DNA of 64,000 bases from Natrinema thermotolerans DSM 11552 (GTDB lineage Archaea; Halobacteriota; Halobacteria; Halobacteriales; Natrialbaceae). Positions 61,671 to 64,000 of the stretch are shown one piece after another; position 1 is the stretch's first letter; every line of letters begins with the position of its first letter. The notes beneath the pieces are model-generated. The model did not search any database, had not been told where the DNA came from, and saw only the letters and a list, made by a program, of their open reading frames with translations. The translations under genes and the position numbers were made by a program. The stretch is from assembly GCA_000337115.1 (NCBI GenBank), contig AOIR01000005.1, forward strand, positions 51,006 to 115,005, read 5' to 3'.

Positions 61671-64000
61671 ATGGTGGGAGAAAGAAATCGGGATGGTTCC
61701 CAGCGGGAGGACTCGGAGGACCGTGGCGCGAGTCCGCTCGTTGGAATCGTCCTGTTGTTCGCACTCGTAATAATGGGTGCGATGCTCGTCTTCGTCGCCG
61801 GTTCGGCGATGCTCGATGCAATCAAATCGGAAGCGAACAGTGAACGGACCCAGCAGTTCGCAATGGAGATCGATCACAGGCTAACGACCGTCGCGACGAC
61901 GGGATCGGACCAGCCACTGCCGATCGATGAGATGCAGGGGAACGAACCGACGATCACCGATGACGGGAATATCTCCGTCAGGTGGTATAACGCGTCGAGC
62001 GGGAGTCGTACTTGTGCCCCCGTCGAGGGAGAACTCCGCGCACTCGAGTTCGAACTCGACGATCGAACGATCGCCCATCAGGGTGGCGGTATCTGGGAGA
62101 AAACCGATCGCAGCGTCAGCACTGTCTCGGAACCCAATATCGGATACGATGGAGATTCGTTGCAGCTCCAGATCATGGAACTCGAGGAGGACGACTTCGG
62201 ATCGAGCGGCACGGTTGCGAGAGCGAACCACAGCCGGTCGACGGAGCTAACCGAGACGATCAACACTCGTGCCAGAGCCTGTAGCGACGCGACCTCGATC
62301 GAGTTCCGCATCGAAGACAGTACGTACCACGAGGGATGGGCGACGTATCTCGAGGACGCAGTCGGTGCGGACGAGTACAGTGAGGTGTCCGTAACCCACA
62401 AACCGGCCACCGAAGACGTCATCGTCCAAATCGAGAACGTCAGGACGCCGGTCGATAGCGCATCGCTGCTGATCGAGTCCGACAACGGGATCAAACACAC
62501 GAGCGGAAACACGCAGCCGGTCAAATTCGGGGACGATCTCCAGTTCCAAGCAACGCTGAATAACACCGGAAGCGACAGGGTCACCCCACCGACAATGCGC
62601 GTCGCAATTGATGGTGGGACAGTCGTCTCGGAAAACAGTGGCAAGGGTGGCAATGGTGCTGTTCCCGGCAACAAGGAAAAAAACCGGTCAGTCAAAATCG
62701 ACTCGGACAACTACGAGGATCACCTCTCGCCCGGCGAGACATACGAGTATACGCTCCAAACACTCGATGAGTCCGGTGATATCGACGACACGCTCGAGGA
62801 CCCCGGCGAGTTCTACCTCGGCGAACCAGGATCGAACTTTACCGTCAACGACATCGAAACAACGCCCGCTGATGGCGACAACGCGACTATTAGCGCCGAA
62901 ATAACGAACATCGGTATCGAGGAGGGCGACCGCACCGTGACCATCGATTTCGATGAGTTCGATGTTACTGCTAGCGAGGAGTTGACCCTCGACTACGGGG
63001 CAACCGGGACAGTCACCTGGACGGTCAACAAATCCGCACTACCCTACGAGCCAAACGAGTTTGAAGTTCGGACCGGTGACGACACTGCAACCGGAACCAT
63101 CGTCGGAGGAGCCACTGGAGAGGCAGAAAACGCGTTCACGGTCGTCAAGGACAACGGCGTCGGGGACGATCAGATCGTCACCGACGAGAACTCGTTCACC
63201 GTCGAAGCCGTCGTCGAGAACACGTACGCCGACGAGCAGTCACGAGATGTCACGTTGACGGTTCCGGATGCCGGAATCACTATGCCCGAACCAACGACAC
63301 TCGAAAGCGGCGAGCAAGAGACGGTCTCGTTTACCGTCGATCCCGACGAACACAACCTCGAGGCCGGGACGGTCTACGAGTACAACGTCACGGCCGGCGA
63401 GGAAGGCTTGAGCGAGCCGGGATCGTTCTACGTCGGCAAGCCGGGAACGAACTTCGAACTGTCGAACGAGAACGTCACGGTCGATGAGAACGTCACCGTC
63501 ACGGCCGACTTGGCAAACATCGGTGTCGAGTCCGGCTCACAGACCGTGGCGCTCGATATCGAATATCTCGATGAGATGCCGGCCGACCTCGAGGGAGAGA
63601 GTCCGTACGGACGGATCTTTGAAGGAGAAGTTAACCGGTCGTTTGGCGAATCGGATACCATCGAACTGAACTTCAACGGGACCAAACTGCTCGATGGAGA
63701 GTATCAGGCAACGATTCAAACTGAGGACGGAGTTAAAACGACAAACTTCACCGTTGATGCTGGGATCGATCCTGGCCGAGTCGGTCTGGGTGAGGTCGAC
63801 GACGCGAACGTGAGTGTCGATGTCGTTGGCTCACAGGTGTCTGGAAACTACAGCGATGACTGGCACCTGCTCTCGCCGATGACTCTGGATGTAGTCACGA
63901 ACGGCGAAACTGAACATACTTTTAGCAATCCTAATGGCGGCACCAACATCAATACAGGAACAACATGGCAGGACAAAAGTAGTGATAGTTATACACACAA
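61671..64000 (+). CDS. Long pilin-like surface protein with CARDB-type repeats (3' end outside window)
   Basis: The frame starts at ATG 61671 and stays open to the last base (776 codons), so the gene is partial. The N-terminus is a class III (prepilin-like) signal: RGASPLVGIVLLFALVIMGA after a charged leader. This matches the haloarchaeal DUF7289 type from memory. After about 200 residues of mixed domain come beta repeats; FYLGEPGSNFTV and FYVGKPGTNFEL mark one repeat 615 nt (205 codons) apart, each followed by a TxxxxNIGxE(x)G CARDB strand pattern. Asn/Thr-rich with many N-glycosylation sequons. Likely exposed on the cell surface and divergent from the TasA-like module. Confidence 0.8.
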   Translation, partial: MVGERNRDGSQREDSEDRGASPLVGIVLLFALVIMGAMLVFVAGSAMLDAIKSEANSERTQQFAMEIDHRLTTVATTGSDQPLPIDEMQGNEPTITDDGNISVRWYNASSGSRTCAPVEGELRALEFELDDRTIAHQGGGIWEKTDRSVSTVSEPNIGYDGDSLQLQIMELEEDDFGSSGTVARANHSRSTELTETINTRARACSDATSIEFRIEDSTYHEGWATYLEDAVGADEYSEVSVTHKPATEDVIVQIENVRTPVDSASLLIESDNGIKHTSGNTQPVKFGDDLQFQATLNNTGSDRVTPPTMRVAIDGGTVVSENSGKGGNGAVPGNKEKNRSVKIDSDNYEDHLSPGETYEYTLQTLDESGDIDDTLEDPGEFYLGEPGSNFTVNDIETTPADGDNATISAEITNIGIEEGDRTVTIDFDEFDVTASEELTLDYGATGTVTWTVNKSALPYEPNEFEVRTGDDTATGTIVGGATGEAENAFTVVKDNGVGDDQIVTDENSFTVEAVVENTYADEQSRDVTLTVPDAGITMPEPTTLESGEQETVSFTVDPDEHNLEAGTVYEYNVTAGEEGLSEPGSFYVGKPGTNFELSNENVTVDENVTVTADLANIGVESGSQTVALDIEYLDEMPADLEGESPYGRIFEGEVNRSFGESDTIELNFNGTKLLDGEYQATIQTEDGVKTTNFTVDAGIDPGRVGLGEVDDANVSVDVVGSQVSGNYSDDWHLLSPMTLDVVTNGETEHTFSNPNGGTNINTGTTWQDKSSDSYTH

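Overview
The window is chromosomal DNA from an extremely halophilic archaeon. The evidence is high GC with frequent GAC/GAG/GTC codons, very acidic proteins, AT-rich TATA boxes 25-35 nt upstream of start codons (often with no leader), Tat-lipoprotein signals, an A-type ATP synthase operon, and a bacteriorhodopsin with its retinal enzymes. The opsin closely resembles, from memory, the deltarhodopsins of Haloterrigena/Natrinema, so a Natrialbales member is the best guess. I saw no rRNA, tRNA, CRISPR array or intact insertion sequence.

Layout. 0-10 kb: a long palindrome at the left edge, a Tfx-type regulator, a metallo-beta-lactamase-fold hydrolase, a TRAM protein, etfBA, a short polyprenyl synthase, a DUF373 membrane protein, and a hybrid sensor kinase divergent from a radical SAM protein. 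The last 60 nt of the radical SAM gene are repeated three times in tandem with terminator-like DNA. 10-15 kb: a lipoprotein, a membrane-anchored winged-helix protein divergent from a secreted protein, a type IV pilin and a VTE3-like quinone methyltransferase. 15-23 kb: the A-ATPase operon H-I-K-E-C-F-A-B. 23-31 kb: an acyl-CoA ligase and a four-gene ABC importer with a 28-codon ORF between its last two genes, then the ATPase D subunit under its own promoter.

31-49 kb is mainly housekeeping: pyruvoyl arginine decarboxylase, the proteasomal ATPase PAN, oligoendopeptidase F, purine salvage (hpt plus an NCS2 permease), a PQQ-propeller lipoprotein, truA, an SDR, an M32 carboxypeptidase, an M20 peptidase, and the globin-coupled aerotaxis transducer HemAT divergent from a PIN-ATPase-KH protein. 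49-53 kb is the light-harvesting block: bop, lycopene cyclase and Brp/Blh retinal-forming dioxygenase on one strand, with an uncharacterised membrane protein divergent from bop. 53-57 kb carries nadE, a small winged-helix regulator and a second acyl-CoA ligase very close to the first.

The right end (56.8-64 kb) looks like a cell-surface module. A DUF1102/TasA-like secreted protein, a TasA-like plus CARDB membrane-anchored protein, an ER-type signal peptidase and a DUF5305 protein are co-directional. A very long pilin-like, CARDB-repeat surface protein runs the other way and leaves the window. By analogy with bacterial tapA-sipW-tasA this could be a surface-filament system with its own signal peptidase, and it is the most interesting candidate here.
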